From: Paraburkholderia heleia NBRC 101817
GTDB lineage: Bacteria > Pseudomonadota > Gammaproteobacteria > Burkholderiales > Burkholderiaceae
Assembly (NCBI RefSeq): GCF_000739775.1
Contig: NZ_BBJH01000019.1
Coordinates: forward strand, 1-64,000
DNA length: 64,000 nucleotides
Direction: 5' to 3'
The notes beneath the pieces were generated by a model, which did not search any database, was not told where the DNA came from, and saw nothing but the letters and a program-made list of their open reading frames with translations. Positions 36,518-45,256 of the stretch are shown here, in pieces. Within the stretch, counting starts at the first letter, position 1, and every line of letters starts with the position of its first letter. Made by a program: the position numbers and the translations under genes.

Positions 36518-37615
36518 TCACGCGAGCGTCGAAGCCCTCACCACCAGTTCGCCCTCGAACGCCGCCGCGCGCGCCTTGGGCGCCGCGCCCTCGATGCGCT
36601 CGTGCAGAAACTCCACCGCGCGATAGCCGATCTCGCGCGTAGGCTGGCGGATCGTCGTGATGCCGGCAAGCTCGGCCCACTCCGGATCGTCGATGGCGGC
36701 GAGCGCCACGCGCTGCTGCCACTGTGCGCCGAGGGCAGCCTTCAGATGCAAGGCGAGGCGCAGCGCCACCGGCGCGTTGGCCGCGAACAACGCGCACCGC
36801 GCACCGCGCGCGAGCGCCTGGGTCACGTGGGTGTCGAGCACCGCGAGCGCGGCCTGCACGGCAGCCTCGTCGTGGAGGTCGAGCACGTGCGTGAGACCGC
36901 GCGCCGCGCCCTTCGTCGCCTGCATCGATTCGCGAAACGCCGCTTCGCGCTCGCGCCGCGAACTCACCTGCTCGAACGGCTGCACGACGAACACGATGTC
37001 GTCGTAGCCGCGCGCAAGCAGATGCTCCGTGCCGAGGCGCACGGCCGCCGCGTTGTCGAGGCCGACCATGTCCGCATCGAGGCCGTCGACGGTCCGGTCG
37101 ATCAGCACGGCCGGAATGCCGCCGCTGCCCACGGGTTTCAACATCGATTCACGCACGCCGAGTCCGTTGACGATCACGCCTTCCACACGATACGTGGTCA
37201 GCAGTTGCAGGTAGCGCCGCTCCATGTCGATTTCGTTCGCCGCGTGGCAGATGAGCGGCATGTAGCCGAGCGCGTGACAGGCCTCCTCCACGCCCTGCAG
37301 AATCTCCACCGAATAGGGATTGGCGAGATCGGCGATCAACAGGCCGAGCAGACGGTTGCGGCCGCGCTTGAGCCCGCGCGCCATCTGGTTGGGGCGATAG
37401 TCGAGCCGCTCGATCGCGGCTTCGATGCGAGCGCGCAGGTCGGGCGAAAGCACACCCAGCTCGCCGTTCAGATAGCGCGAGATACTGGTCTTGCCGGTGC
37501 CGGCTTCGCGCGCCACGTCGCTGATGGTCGCGCGGCGCGGCGCCGTGGCCGCCGCGCCCGTTTGCGCGCGATCGTCGCGATCGTCGTGATGCGCGCCGCC
37601 CGAAGCGATGCTCAT
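36518..37615 (-). CDS. ptxS: LacI family regulator PtxS of 2-ketogluconate use
   Basis: 365 residues. After about 27 low-complexity residues, the helix-turn-helix is TISDVAREAGTGKTSISRYL with hinge DYRPNQMARGLKRGRN, followed by the sugar-binding core. Its ATG at 37615 overlaps the kguD stop by ATGA, so it is the final gene of the kgu operon. In pseudomonads PtxS represses kgu genes until 2-ketogluconate binds; a perfect PtxS-type palindrome lies before kguE. The regulator carries a longer N-terminal extension than usual. Confidence 0.88.
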   Translation of the reverse strand: MSIASGGAHHDDRDDRAQTGAAATAPRRATISDVAREAGTGKTSISRYLNGELGVLSPDLRARIEAAIERLDYRPNQMARGLKRGRNRLLGLLIADLANPYSVEILQGVEEACHALGYMPLICHAANEIDMERRYLQLLTTYRVEGVIVNGLGVRESMLKPVGSGGIPAVLIDRTVDGLDADMVGLDNAAAVRLGTEHLLARGYDDIVFVVQPFEQVSSRREREAAFRESMQATKGAARGLTHVLDLHDEAAVQAALAVLDTHVTQALARGARCALFAANAPVALRLALHLKAALGAQWQQRVALAAIDDPEWAELAGITTIRQPTREIGYRAVEFLHERIEGAAPKARAAAFEGELVVRASTLA

Positions 37616-38577
37616 CGCGCGAGCACGTCGCGATTGACGACGTTCACATCGAGCGTGCCGGCGAGCGCCGCGACGAGGTTCTCCGCCGCGCAGCGCGCCA
37701 TCGCGTGACGCGTCTCGTGCGTGGCCGAGCCGATGTGCGGCAGCGCCACCACGTTCGGCATACGCAGCAGCGGCGACGCGGGATCGATCGGCTCGCGCTC
37801 GAACACGTCGAGGCCCGCGCCGTGGATCGTGCCCGCTTCGAGCGCCGAGATCAGCGCTTTCTCGTCGACGGTAGCGCCGCGCGAGGCGTTGATGAGAATC
37901 GCGCTTCGCTTCATCTTCTTCAGTTGCTCTGCGCCGATCAGGTGGCGCGTGGCGTCGGTGAGCGGCACCTGCAGGCACACGAAGTCCGAGCTTGTGAGCA
38001 GCTCGTCGAGTTCGACACGGCGCGCGCCGTAGTTGCGCTCGGCCGCTTCGTTCGGACTGCGGTTCGTGTAGAGCACCTTCATGTTGAAGCCGAGCGCCGC
38101 GCGGCGCGCCACGGCGCCGCCGATGCGCCCGAGCCCCACGATGCCGAGCGTCTTGCCCTGCACGTCCACACCGAATTGCGCCGGCCCGATGCTGCCCTTC
38201 CAGTGGCCCGCCTTGACCCAGTCTGCCAGTTCGACCACGCGGCGCGCGCTCGCGAGGACGAGCGAGAAGACGGTGTCGGCCGTCGATTCGGTCAGCACGT
38301 CGGGCGTGTGGGCGAGCACGATGCCGCGCTTCGTGAGATCGGGCACGTCGAACTGGTCGTAACCCACGGAGATCGTGGAGAGCGCCTTCACGCGCGAACC
38401 GTCCAGCATCGCCGGCGTGATCTTCACGCTCGCGCCGATCGCGCCGTCGGCGTCTGTTAGCGCGGCGGCGAGTGCGCCGGGCTGGTCGGCATCGACGTCG
38501 ATCAGTTCGGCATGCTCGCGCAGATAGTCGGCGACGTCGGCGGGCAAGGCTTTGTAGACAACGATTTTCGGCTTCAT
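37612..38577 (-). CDS. kguD: 2-ketogluconate 6-phosphate/glyoxylate reductase (2-hydroxyacid dehydrogenase)
   Basis: 321 residues, D-isomer-specific 2-hydroxyacid dehydrogenase. It has the NAD(P) motif GIVGLGRIGGAVARRA, catalytic Arg in NASRGATVDE, Glu in the DVFEREP region and His in LPHIGSATHET. In the kgu pathway it reduces 2-keto-6-phosphogluconate to 6-phosphogluconate. It is between kguT and ptxS and overlaps the latter. Confidence 0.9.
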   Translation of the reverse strand: MKPKIVVYKALPADVADYLREHAELIDVDADQPGALAAALTDADGAIGASVKITPAMLDGSRVKALSTISVGYDQFDVPDLTKRGIVLAHTPDVLTESTADTVFSLVLASARRVVELADWVKAGHWKGSIGPAQFGVDVQGKTLGIVGLGRIGGAVARRAALGFNMKVLYTNRSPNEAAERNYGARRVELDELLTSSDFVCLQVPLTDATRHLIGAEQLKKMKRSAILINASRGATVDEKALISALEAGTIHGAGLDVFEREPIDPASPLLRMPNVVALPHIGSATHETRHAMARCAAENLVAALAGTLDVNVVNRDVLAR

Positions 38578-38598
38578 AAGAGCACTAGAAAAGAGAGT

Positions 38599-39882
38599 TT
38601 ATTTTCCGTGAGCCGGCGATGCATAACCACGGGCGTCGGCGCGCTGCGGCCTGACGGCGAGCGTGAGGCCCACCGAAACGAGCAGCGCCGCGCTCATGAA
38701 CGCATAGGATGCCGCAGGCGAGCCCGTGGCGCCATTCAGATACCCGACCACATAGGAGCCGACGAACGAGCCGAGCGCGCCCATGCTGTTGATGAGCGCC
38801 ATCGCGCCGCCGGCCACGTTCTTCGGCAGCAGTTCCGGCACGATCGCGAAGAACGGGCCATACGGCGCATACATTGCCGCGCCCGCCACCACCAGCAGCG
38901 CGTAGGAGAACCAGAAGTGCGTCGAGCCGAGCGCATAGGAGCCCGCGAAAGCCAGCGCGCCAACCAGCAGGAACGGCCATACGAAGGCGCGCCGATTGTC
39001 GAGCTTGTCCGACGCCCACGAGGCGCCGAGCATCGCGATGGTCGCCGCGAGGTACGGCACGGCGGAGAGCCAGCCCGTTTCGACCATGCCGAGCGCCGAG
39101 CCGTTCTTCACGATCGAGGGCAGCCACAGCACGAAGCCGTACACGCCGATGCTCCAGCAGAAGTACTGCGCCGAGAGCAGCATCAGGGCGGGCGTGCGGA
39201 ACGCCTCGGCGTAGTTGCGCACCGGCTTGATGGCGGCCTGTTCGGCGCGCATCGCGGCGTCGAGCGCGCGCTTTTCGTCGTCGGAGAGCCAGTTGACCTG
39301 CGAGGGCTTGTCGCGCACGAGCAGCCACCAGCACACGGCCCACACGACAGCCGGCGCGCCTTCGGCGATGAACATGTGGCGCCAGCCGAAGGCGTGCACG
39401 AGATAGCCCGAGACGACCGACATCCACAGCACCGTGACCGGATTGCCGAGGATCAGGAACGTGTTGGCGCGCGAGCGCTCCTTCTTCGTGAACCAGTTGC
39501 TGATGAAGATGAGCATGGCCGGCATCACGGCCGCCTCGACCACGCCGAGCACGAAACGGATCGCCATGAGCGACGGGATGTTCGTGACGACGCCCGTGAG
39601 CGCGGCGCAGCCGCCCCACAGCACGAGGCTCGCGAACACGAGCGTGCGCACGCTGCGGCGCTCCGCATACATGGCGCCCGGCAGCTGGAAGAAGAAGTAG
39701 CCGAGGAAGAACAGCGCGCCGATCAGCGACGAGAGCCCCGGGCTGATGCCGAGATCGCGGTTGATGCCGGCCGCCGAGGCGAAGCCGTAGTTGGCCCGGT
39801 CGAGGTAGGCGAGGCTGTACGTGATGAACACGATCGGCATGATTGCCCACCAGCGGCGCGGTGCGAGCGAGGTTGAGGTCAT
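38599..39882 (-). CDS. kguT: 2-ketogluconate MFS transporter
   Basis: 427 residues, twelve helices of the anion:cation symporter (phthalate/glucarate-like) branch. The N-terminus YSLAYLDRANYGFASAAGIN carries the family motif DRANY, and LFFLGYFFFQLPGAMYAER is the loop. GGAGA precedes the ATG at 39882. Gene order (kguE, kguK, kguT, kguD) matches that in pseudomonads and supports 2-ketogluconate as substrate. Confidence 0.9.
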   Translation of the reverse strand: MTSTSLAPRRWWAIMPIVFITYSLAYLDRANYGFASAAGINRDLGISPGLSSLIGALFFLGYFFFQLPGAMYAERRSVRTLVFASLVLWGGCAALTGVVTNIPSLMAIRFVLGVVEAAVMPAMLIFISNWFTKKERSRANTFLILGNPVTVLWMSVVSGYLVHAFGWRHMFIAEGAPAVVWAVCWWLLVRDKPSQVNWLSDDEKRALDAAMRAEQAAIKPVRNYAEAFRTPALMLLSAQYFCWSIGVYGFVLWLPSIVKNGSALGMVETGWLSAVPYLAATIAMLGASWASDKLDNRRAFVWPFLLVGALAFAGSYALGSTHFWFSYALLVVAGAAMYAPYGPFFAIVPELLPKNVAGGAMALINSMGALGSFVGSYVVGYLNGATGSPAASYAFMSAALLVSVGLTLAVRPQRADARGYASPAHGK

Positions 39883-39948
39883 CGGTGTCTCCGGTTGAAT
39901 GGGGCTCGGTACCTGACGGTGCCGCCCTCTGGTCTCATGTCACGTGGC

Positions 39949-39969
39949 GCGCCGCGCCTGGCGCGGCGC
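39949..39969. repeat. Perfect 8-bp hairpin between kguK and kguT
   Basis: GCGCCGCG / CGCGGCGC with loop CCTGG lies in the 98-bp gap. No T-run follows, so it is more likely a transcript stability or attenuation element than a terminator. Confidence 0.5.
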
Positions 39970-39980
39970 CCCTTGTTCCC

Positions 39981-40958
39981 TTAGGCCGCCGTCGCGGCAG
40001 GCTGCGTCTGCGCGCCTTCGAGCGCGTCGAGTTGCGCGCGCGTCGGCAACCCTTCCGAGTCGCCGATCACCTGCACGGCCAATGCGCCGATGCGGTTGCC
40101 GCGAGCGACGGCCGCAGCAAGCTTCCGCCCTTCGAGCAGCGCGCTCACCACGCCCACGGCGAAGCCGTCGCCGGCGCCCACGGTATCGACCACGTGTTCC
40201 ACGCGCTGCGCCGCGACGCTGCCCTCCTCGCCCTCGGCCGTGGCATAGTACGCGCCGTGCGCGCCGAGCTTCACGATCACGCCGCGCGCGCCGCGCGCAA
40301 GATAGAAATGCGCGATGGCTTGAGGGTCGTCCGAGCCCGTCAGCACGCGGCCTTCGCCGACGCCTGGCAGCACCCAGTCAGCGAAGCTCGCGAGTTCGTT
40401 GAGCGTGCCGACCATTTCGGCTTGCGAGCCCCAGAGCGTCGGGCGCAGATTCGGATCGAACGAGATCGTGCGGCCTGCGGCGCGCATCTCGTGCGCCAGT
40501 TTGAACGCCAGCTGGCGCGACGAAGAGGAGATGGCGGGCGCCACGCCGCTCAGGTGCAGATGGCGCGCGCCGAGCACATAGTCGGCCTGATAGTCGCAAA
40601 CGGAGAGCTTGCTCGCCGCCGAGCCGCGGCGGAAATATTCGACTGCGGGATCGCTGCCGTCGTCGTTCTTCGACTTGAGCTGAAAGCCGGTCGGAAAGCG
40701 CGTGTCGGTGCTGACGCAGCGCGCGTCGATGCCTTCGTGCGCGAGCACGTCGCGCACGAACTGGCCGAACGAATCGGCGCCCACGCGGCTCATCCAGCCC
40801 ACCTTGAAACCGAGGCGCGCGAGGCCGGTCGCGACATTGAGCTCCGCACCCGCCGCGCGTTTCGTGAAATGCGCCACCTCGGCGAGCGGCCCCGGCTCGG
40901 TGGCGACGAACATCGCCATGGCTTCGCCGTAGGTGATGACATCGAGTGCTTCGGTCAT
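39981..40958 (-). CDS. kguK: 2-ketogluconate kinase (PfkB family)
   Basis: 325 residues. The N-terminus DVITYGEAMAMFVATEPGPL and the C-terminal catalytic motif VDTVGAGDGFAVG place it with KDG/2-ketogluconate kinases. It makes 2-keto-6-phosphogluconate, the substrate of KguD. The ATG at 40958 has AGGAA upstream; the frame to 41012 adds 18 non-conserved residues. Intergenic distances of about 100 bp flank it on both sides. Confidence 0.88.
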   Translation of the reverse strand: MTEALDVITYGEAMAMFVATEPGPLAEVAHFTKRAAGAELNVATGLARLGFKVGWMSRVGADSFGQFVRDVLAHEGIDARCVSTDTRFPTGFQLKSKNDDGSDPAVEYFRRGSAASKLSVCDYQADYVLGARHLHLSGVAPAISSSSRQLAFKLAHEMRAAGRTISFDPNLRPTLWGSQAEMVGTLNELASFADWVLPGVGEGRVLTGSDDPQAIAHFYLARGARGVIVKLGAHGAYYATAEGEEGSVAAQRVEHVVDTVGAGDGFAVGVVSALLEGRKLAAAVARGNRIGALAVQVIGDSEGLPTRAQLDALEGAQTQPAATAA

Positions 40959-41034
40959 GAGATGCGTTCCTGATGAATCGTATGGGGAGTCGGTGGCCCG
41001 GCTTCGCGGCACACAGGCGGCACGCTAGCGGCAT

Positions 41035-41832
41035 TCACGCGGCCGCGAGCCACTCGACGTAATGCGCGGCTTCGTCGTCCACGCGCGCCGGATCGAACGG
41101 AAACTCAATGCCGCGCGGCACGTGCGTCGGCAGTAGCGCGAGCGCCGCGCGGCACAGCGTGTCGTCGTCGTCCGGCGCGGCCGCGAAGCGGCGCGCGCCC
41201 TCGCCCACGACGGCCTTGCAATGAATGTATTCGACGTAAGGCGCGAGCGCGGCGGCAGCGAGCAGCGGCGGCTCGCCCGGCCATTGCCAGTTGCCGATGT
41301 CGAACGTCATGCCGATTACGCCCGGTGCGCCGCCGTCGCGCAGCGCGTTGAACAGGCCGACGAACTGGTCGAGCTTGCCGCCCTGATCGAGCTGGCCGTT
41401 CTCGACGACGACGCGCGGGCGGTTGCTCGCTCGAACCGTGTCGCCCGTGCGTGCGCCCAGTTCTTCGAGGAGGCTCGCGAGGCGCGCCGCGCTGGCGTCG
41501 CCTGCGAAACCGCCAAGTTGCAGTTTCACGAACCGCGCTCCGAGCGCACGTCCCGCGGCGAGCGCCGCGCCAAGCGCCGCCTCGTCGAGCGCGCCATCCT
41601 CGCCGTACAGTGCGTCCGGCGTGGACCAGATGCGCCACAAACCCTCGTCGGCAAGCGCCGTTCCGAGCGCGCGCAGCGCTTCTGGCCGCGCGTCGGCATC
41701 CTGCATCAGCTCGCGCCGCACCTCGAACGCCTGCGCGCCCGCGCGCCGCGCCGGCCGGCTCCATGCCGCGTGACCGTCACGCCGGATTGCCTGCGCGCCG
41801 AACGCGCTCGCCACGATTGCTACTTCTGCCAT
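41035..41832 (-). CDS. kguE: Sugar phosphate isomerase/epimerase (KguE)
   Basis: 265 residues of the AP-endonuclease-2-like TIM-barrel fold: VVENGQLDQGGKLDQF and MTFDIGNWQWPGEP hold likely metal ligands, with EYIHCKAV near the end. It is the first gene of the kgu operon, and in other species its product is a 2-ketogluconate epimerase of uncertain reaction. AGGAAG precedes the ATG at 41832; an upstream in-frame ATG at 41889 would place the PtxS operator inside the gene, so I reject it. Confidence 0.86.
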   Translation of the reverse strand: MAEVAIVASAFGAQAIRRDGHAAWSRPARRAGAQAFEVRRELMQDADARPEALRALGTALADEGLWRIWSTPDALYGEDGALDEAALGAALAAGRALGARFVKLQLGGFAGDASAARLASLLEELGARTGDTVRASNRPRVVVENGQLDQGGKLDQFVGLFNALRDGGAPGVIGMTFDIGNWQWPGEPPLLAAAALAPYVEYIHCKAVVGEGARRFAAAPDDDDTLCRAALALLPTHVPRGIEFPFDPARVDDEAAHYVEWLAAA

Positions 41833-41873
41833 TGCCGTCTTCCTGTTGCCTGCCGCCACGCACTTTGCATGTT

Positions 41874-41889
41874 TTGGAACCGGTTCCAA
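41874..41889. promoter_or_regulatory. PtxS-type operator of the kgu operon
   Basis: TTGGAACCGGTTCCAA is a perfect 16-bp palindrome. The reported Pseudomonas PtxS site is TGAAACCGGTTTCA, sharing the AACCGGTT core. It lies 42 bp before the kguE ATG, so repression would control the whole operon including ptxS itself. Confidence 0.8.
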
Positions 41890-41988
41890 GTCCGGCCCGA
41901 AAAAAAGCGCCTGTGCGCCGATGATCAGGGCGGATAGTGCGCGCTAGCGGTTCAGGCCGCCATTCTGGATTGCCCTGGGTCGCGTGGA

Positions 41989-42909
41989 TCAGACGCCCGG
42001 AACGTCGGCTAGACACAGTTCCAGGAAGCGCTGCGCGACGCGCGACGCTGCGCCCGCATGCGGCACCAGGATCGAGAAGCGCCGCGCGAGCGGTTCTGGG
42101 CCAAGGCTGATCTGCCGCAACGCGCCATTTTCGTGATGCATCGACATGGCCGAGACGAAGCCGATGCCCATGCCCGCCCGCACCGCCTCCTTCACGCCCT
42201 CCACGCCTGCGATCTCCAGCGCCACGCGCATGGGCACGCCTGCGCGCGCGAACGCGCGCTCGACCACCTGGCGCACGCCCGAACCATCCTCGCGCAGGAC
42301 GAGGGGCCACTGTGCGAGCGCTTGCACCGTGATGGCCGGCATCGGTGCGGGCGTGTCCCCTTGCGCGTCGAGCTGCGCCGCAAGCGCGTGCGAGCGCGGC
42401 ACGATCGCGACGATTTCGTCCTCGTGCCAGGGATGCACGGCGGTATCCGGCGGCAATTGTTCGCCCACCGGCCCCTCGATCAGCGCGATATCGACCGCGC
42501 CGAGCATGCCCACGACGTCCGTCGTATTCCCGCTCGACGTTTCGAGCTTGACCTGCGGATAGCGGCCGTGGAATTGCGCCACCAGATACGGCAGCCGGTA
42601 GCTCGCGGGCGTGGTGGTCGCGCCGATGCGCAGCGTGCCGCGTTCGAGGCCGCGCAACGCATCACGGTAGGCGAGCGCGTCGCGCCAGGTGTCGCGTAGG
42701 CGCGCCGCGTAGCCGGCGAGCTGTTCGCCCGTGGGCGTGAGCCGCACCCCCCGGCCGTCGCGCTGATACAGCGGCTCGCCGATCTCCTCCTGCAGCAGCC
42801 GCAACTGGCCCGAAACGGCCGGCTGCGACAAATGCAACGCCAGGGCAGCCCGACTGATATTGAGATGCTCGGCGACGGCGGCGAAAGTTATCAGTTGTTC
42901 CGGGGTCAT
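41989..42909 (-). CDS. LysR family regulator (YeiE-like)
   Basis: 306 residues from the ATG at 42909 (MTPEQLITFAAVAEHLNISR), with the LysR helix-turn-helix at about 18-37 and a LysR substrate domain after about 90. The frame is open 15 codons further up, but the family start is at MTPEQL. It diverges from a yeiH-type gene, exactly the E. coli yeiE-yeiH arrangement, in which YeiE is linked to sulfite tolerance. Autoregulation through the AT-rich gap is likely. Confidence 0.86.
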   Translation of the reverse strand: MTPEQLITFAAVAEHLNISRAALALHLSQPAVSGQLRLLQEEIGEPLYQRDGRGVRLTPTGEQLAGYAARLRDTWRDALAYRDALRGLERGTLRIGATTTPASYRLPYLVAQFHGRYPQVKLETSSGNTTDVVGMLGAVDIALIEGPVGEQLPPDTAVHPWHEDEIVAIVPRSHALAAQLDAQGDTPAPMPAITVQALAQWPLVLREDGSGVRQVVERAFARAGVPMRVALEIAGVEGVKEAVRAGMGIGFVSAMSMHHENGALRQISLGPEPLARRFSILVPHAGAASRVAQRFLELCLADVPGV

Positions 42910-43053
42910 CGTGGAAAACCATCGTGTTTCCCTATATATTACTTCACAAATCACGATTTTTCATATCGATATATCTAAATTAGGATTAGGCCATTCGATA
43001 GCGACCTGTTCGCTACCCCATTTTTTCCACCGGCTCGCCCGCTAGAGGCCGTC
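42910..43053. promoter_or_regulatory. AT-rich divergent control region between lysR and yeiH
   Basis: Unusually AT-rich for this genome (42930-43000). It contains ATCGTG (42921-42926) and CACGAT (42952-42957) as widely spaced inverted halves and CGATATATC near 42968, consistent with LysR T-N11-A type binding. No precise box can be asserted. Confidence 0.45.
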
Positions 43054-44127
43054 ATGTCTACACCCAGTCTTTCGCACTCGTTGCCGTCCACCCGCGGGCA
43101 GCTCAACGGCGTATTGTTCGTCGCGCTCTTCGCGGCAGCCGTCACCAGCATCGCTTCGCTGCCCGCCATCGCCGGGCTCGGCATGAGCCCGCTGATCGTC
43201 GGCATCGTCGCGGGCGCCATCTATGGCAATGCGTTGCGAGACGGCATGCCCGAAAGCTGGGCCGCCGGCGTGAACTTCTCCGCGCGCAAGCTGTTGCGCA
43301 TCGCCGTGGCGTTCTTCGGGCTGCGCGTGAGCCTGCAGGAAATCGCCCAGGTCGGCGTGCCGGGGCTCGTCGAATCGGTCGTGATCGTCGTGAGCACGCT
43401 CGTGATCGGCACCTGGGTCGGCATGAAGCTCCTCAAGCTCGACCGCGACACCGCCATTCTCACGGCAGCCGGCAGCGCGATCTGCGGCGCGGCGGCCGTG
43501 CTCGCCTTCGAATCCACGCTGCAGTCGAAGCCGCACAAGAGCGCCATGGCCGTGGGCAGCGTCGTGCTGTTCGGCACGCTTTCGATGTTCCTCTATCCGG
43601 TGCTGTTCCGCGCAGGCTGGCTGCATCTCGATACGCTCGGCGCCGGGCTCTTCTTCGGCGGCACGATTCATGAGGTCGCGCAGGTAGTGGGCGCGGCTAG
43701 CAATGTGAGCCCCGAGGCCACGCACATCGCCACCATCGTCAAGATGACGCGCGTGATGCTGCTCGTGCCTGTGCTGCTCGTGCTCGGCGTGTGGCTCAAC
43801 CGCGCGGCGCGCAGCAAGGCAACGGCCGACGGCCACGCCGGCCACGGCGGCGCGCGCAAGCTCGCGGTGCCCTGGTTCGCGCTTGGCTTCCTCGCCCTCG
43901 TGATCGTGAATTCGCTCCACGTGCTGCCCGAAACGGCCACCCACGCGGTCAACACGCTCGACACCTTCGCGCTCACCATGGCGATGACGGCGCTCGGCAT
44001 CGAAACGCGCGTCTCGCAGATTCGACAGGCGGGCCCGCGGGCGCTGACCGCCGGTTTCATCATCTACCTCTGGCTGGTCGGCGGCGGTCTCGCGATCACC
44101 TGGGGCGTGCAGCGCCTGTTCGGATGA
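43054..44127 (+). CDS. yeiH: YeiH/UPF0324 family putative sulfate exporter
   Basis: 357 residues, about ten hydrophobic helices. Conserved motifs include AAGSAICGAAAVLAFEST and FFGGTIHEVAQVVGAAS, both YeiH hallmarks. A His-rich cytoplasmic loop (GHAGHGGARK) separates the halves. It is paired with a YeiE-like LysR gene; family data suggest export of sulfur anions or an inner-membrane role under sulfite stress. Confidence 0.88.
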   Translation: MSTPSLSHSLPSTRGQLNGVLFVALFAAAVTSIASLPAIAGLGMSPLIVGIVAGAIYGNALRDGMPESWAAGVNFSARKLLRIAVAFFGLRVSLQEIAQVGVPGLVESVVIVVSTLVIGTWVGMKLLKLDRDTAILTAAGSAICGAAAVLAFESTLQSKPHKSAMAVGSVVLFGTLSMFLYPVLFRAGWLHLDTLGAGLFFGGTIHEVAQVVGAASNVSPEATHIATIVKMTRVMLLVPVLLVLGVWLNRAARSKATADGHAGHGGARKLAVPWFALGFLALVIVNSLHVLPETATHAVNTLDTFALTMAMTALGIETRVSQIRQAGPRALTAGFIIYLWLVGGGLAITWGVQRLFG

Positions 44128-44373
44128 CCCGGCGCCCGAGAGCCGTGCGCTCCGATCCGCCCCCCTGCGCGCCGGTACTCCCGGCCACCGGCTCCGCCTG
44201 CGGCGGGGCCTTTTGCGTTTCTGCGCGCGGCGCCCGTGCGCCATCTCGCGGGCGCACGCCACGCGCGCACCAGGCGCGAGCGTTGCGAGCGATACTGTGC
44301 GTTGCTGCCCGTTGCGCGGGCAGCGGCCGCGCAGGCCGTGGCGAGCACGGCCATGAACGCAAGGGGACGACCG

Positions 44374-45108
44374 ATGGCATACGAGCTCTATTACTGGGAC
44401 GGTCTGCAGGGCCGGGGCGAATTCGTGCGGCTCGCGCTGGAAGAAGCGCAGGCGCCTTACGTGGACGTGGCGCGCGGCGAGAAGAAGGACGGCCTCGGCA
44501 TCGGCGCGATGATGGGCGAGCTGGAGGGCGACGAGCCGTATCCGCCGTACGCCCCGCCCTTCCTCAAGGACGGCGACCTGATCGTGTCGCAAACCGCCAA
44601 TATCCTGTTCTATCTCGGCCCGAAGCTCAAGCTCGCGCCGCGCGACGAGCGCCTGCGCATCGTCGCGAACGGCTTGCAGTTGACGATCGCGGACCTCGTG
44701 AGCGAGGCGCACGACACGCATCATCCGATCGCGAGCGGGCTCTACTACGAGGACCAGAAGGACGCAGCGAAGGCGCGCTCGGCGGATTTCATCGCACATC
44801 GCATCCCGAAATTCATGAGCTATTTCGAGCGCGTGCTCGCGCAGAATCCCGACGGCCCGCGCCACATGGTGGGCAACGCGCTCACCTATGTCGATCTGTC
44901 GATGTTTCAGATCGTCGAGGGCCTGCGCTATGCGTTTCCGAAAGCGACGAAGCATTTCGCGGATCACTATCCGCATGTCGTCGCGCTGCGCGACGCCGTG
45001 GCGAAGCGCCCGAATATCGCCGCCTATCTCGACTCGGAGCGGCGGCTGCCGTTCAACGAAACGGGCATCTTCCGGCATTACCCCGAACTCGACCGGGCCA
45101 TGCGCTGA
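44374..45108 (+). CDS. Glutathione S-transferase family protein
   Basis: 244 residues. The N-terminal thioredoxin-like domain starts MAYELYYWDGLQGRGEFVRL, with the G-site motif DGDLIVSQTANILFYLG (Ser-Gln before the cis-Pro-type region). The all-helical C-terminal domain follows (LTYVDLSMFQIVEGLRYAF). Class resembles the sigma/pi-like bacterial group with a Tyr near the N-terminus. AAGGGGA lies before the ATG at 44374. Its substrate is unknown. Confidence 0.87.
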   Translation: MAYELYYWDGLQGRGEFVRLALEEAQAPYVDVARGEKKDGLGIGAMMGELEGDEPYPPYAPPFLKDGDLIVSQTANILFYLGPKLKLAPRDERLRIVANGLQLTIADLVSEAHDTHHPIASGLYYEDQKDAAKARSADFIAHRIPKFMSYFERVLAQNPDGPRHMVGNALTYVDLSMFQIVEGLRYAFPKATKHFADHYPHVVALRDAVAKRPNIAAYLDSERRLPFNETGIFRHYPELDRAMR

Positions 45109-45256
45109 ATGCGCGCGGACCGTGGGAGGCGTCTGCCGCCGCCCGGTTTCGTGCACGCGGCGCGCCATTGCCGCCGCGCACCCGTTATGCTTGCCGCCGC
45201 CCGTCGCGCCCCGCGCACGCGCGGCTTTCTTTCACCCGTAACCTGGCCCGCCCGCC

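Noticed and set aside
35744-37708. A 654-codon frame antisense to the YhfC and ptxS genes
   Set aside because: No conserved motifs; mirror of real genes and dominated by Arg and His.
43042-45168. A 708-codon frame antisense to yeiH and the glutathione transferase
   Set aside because: Composition and lack of any domain; both opposite genes are clear.
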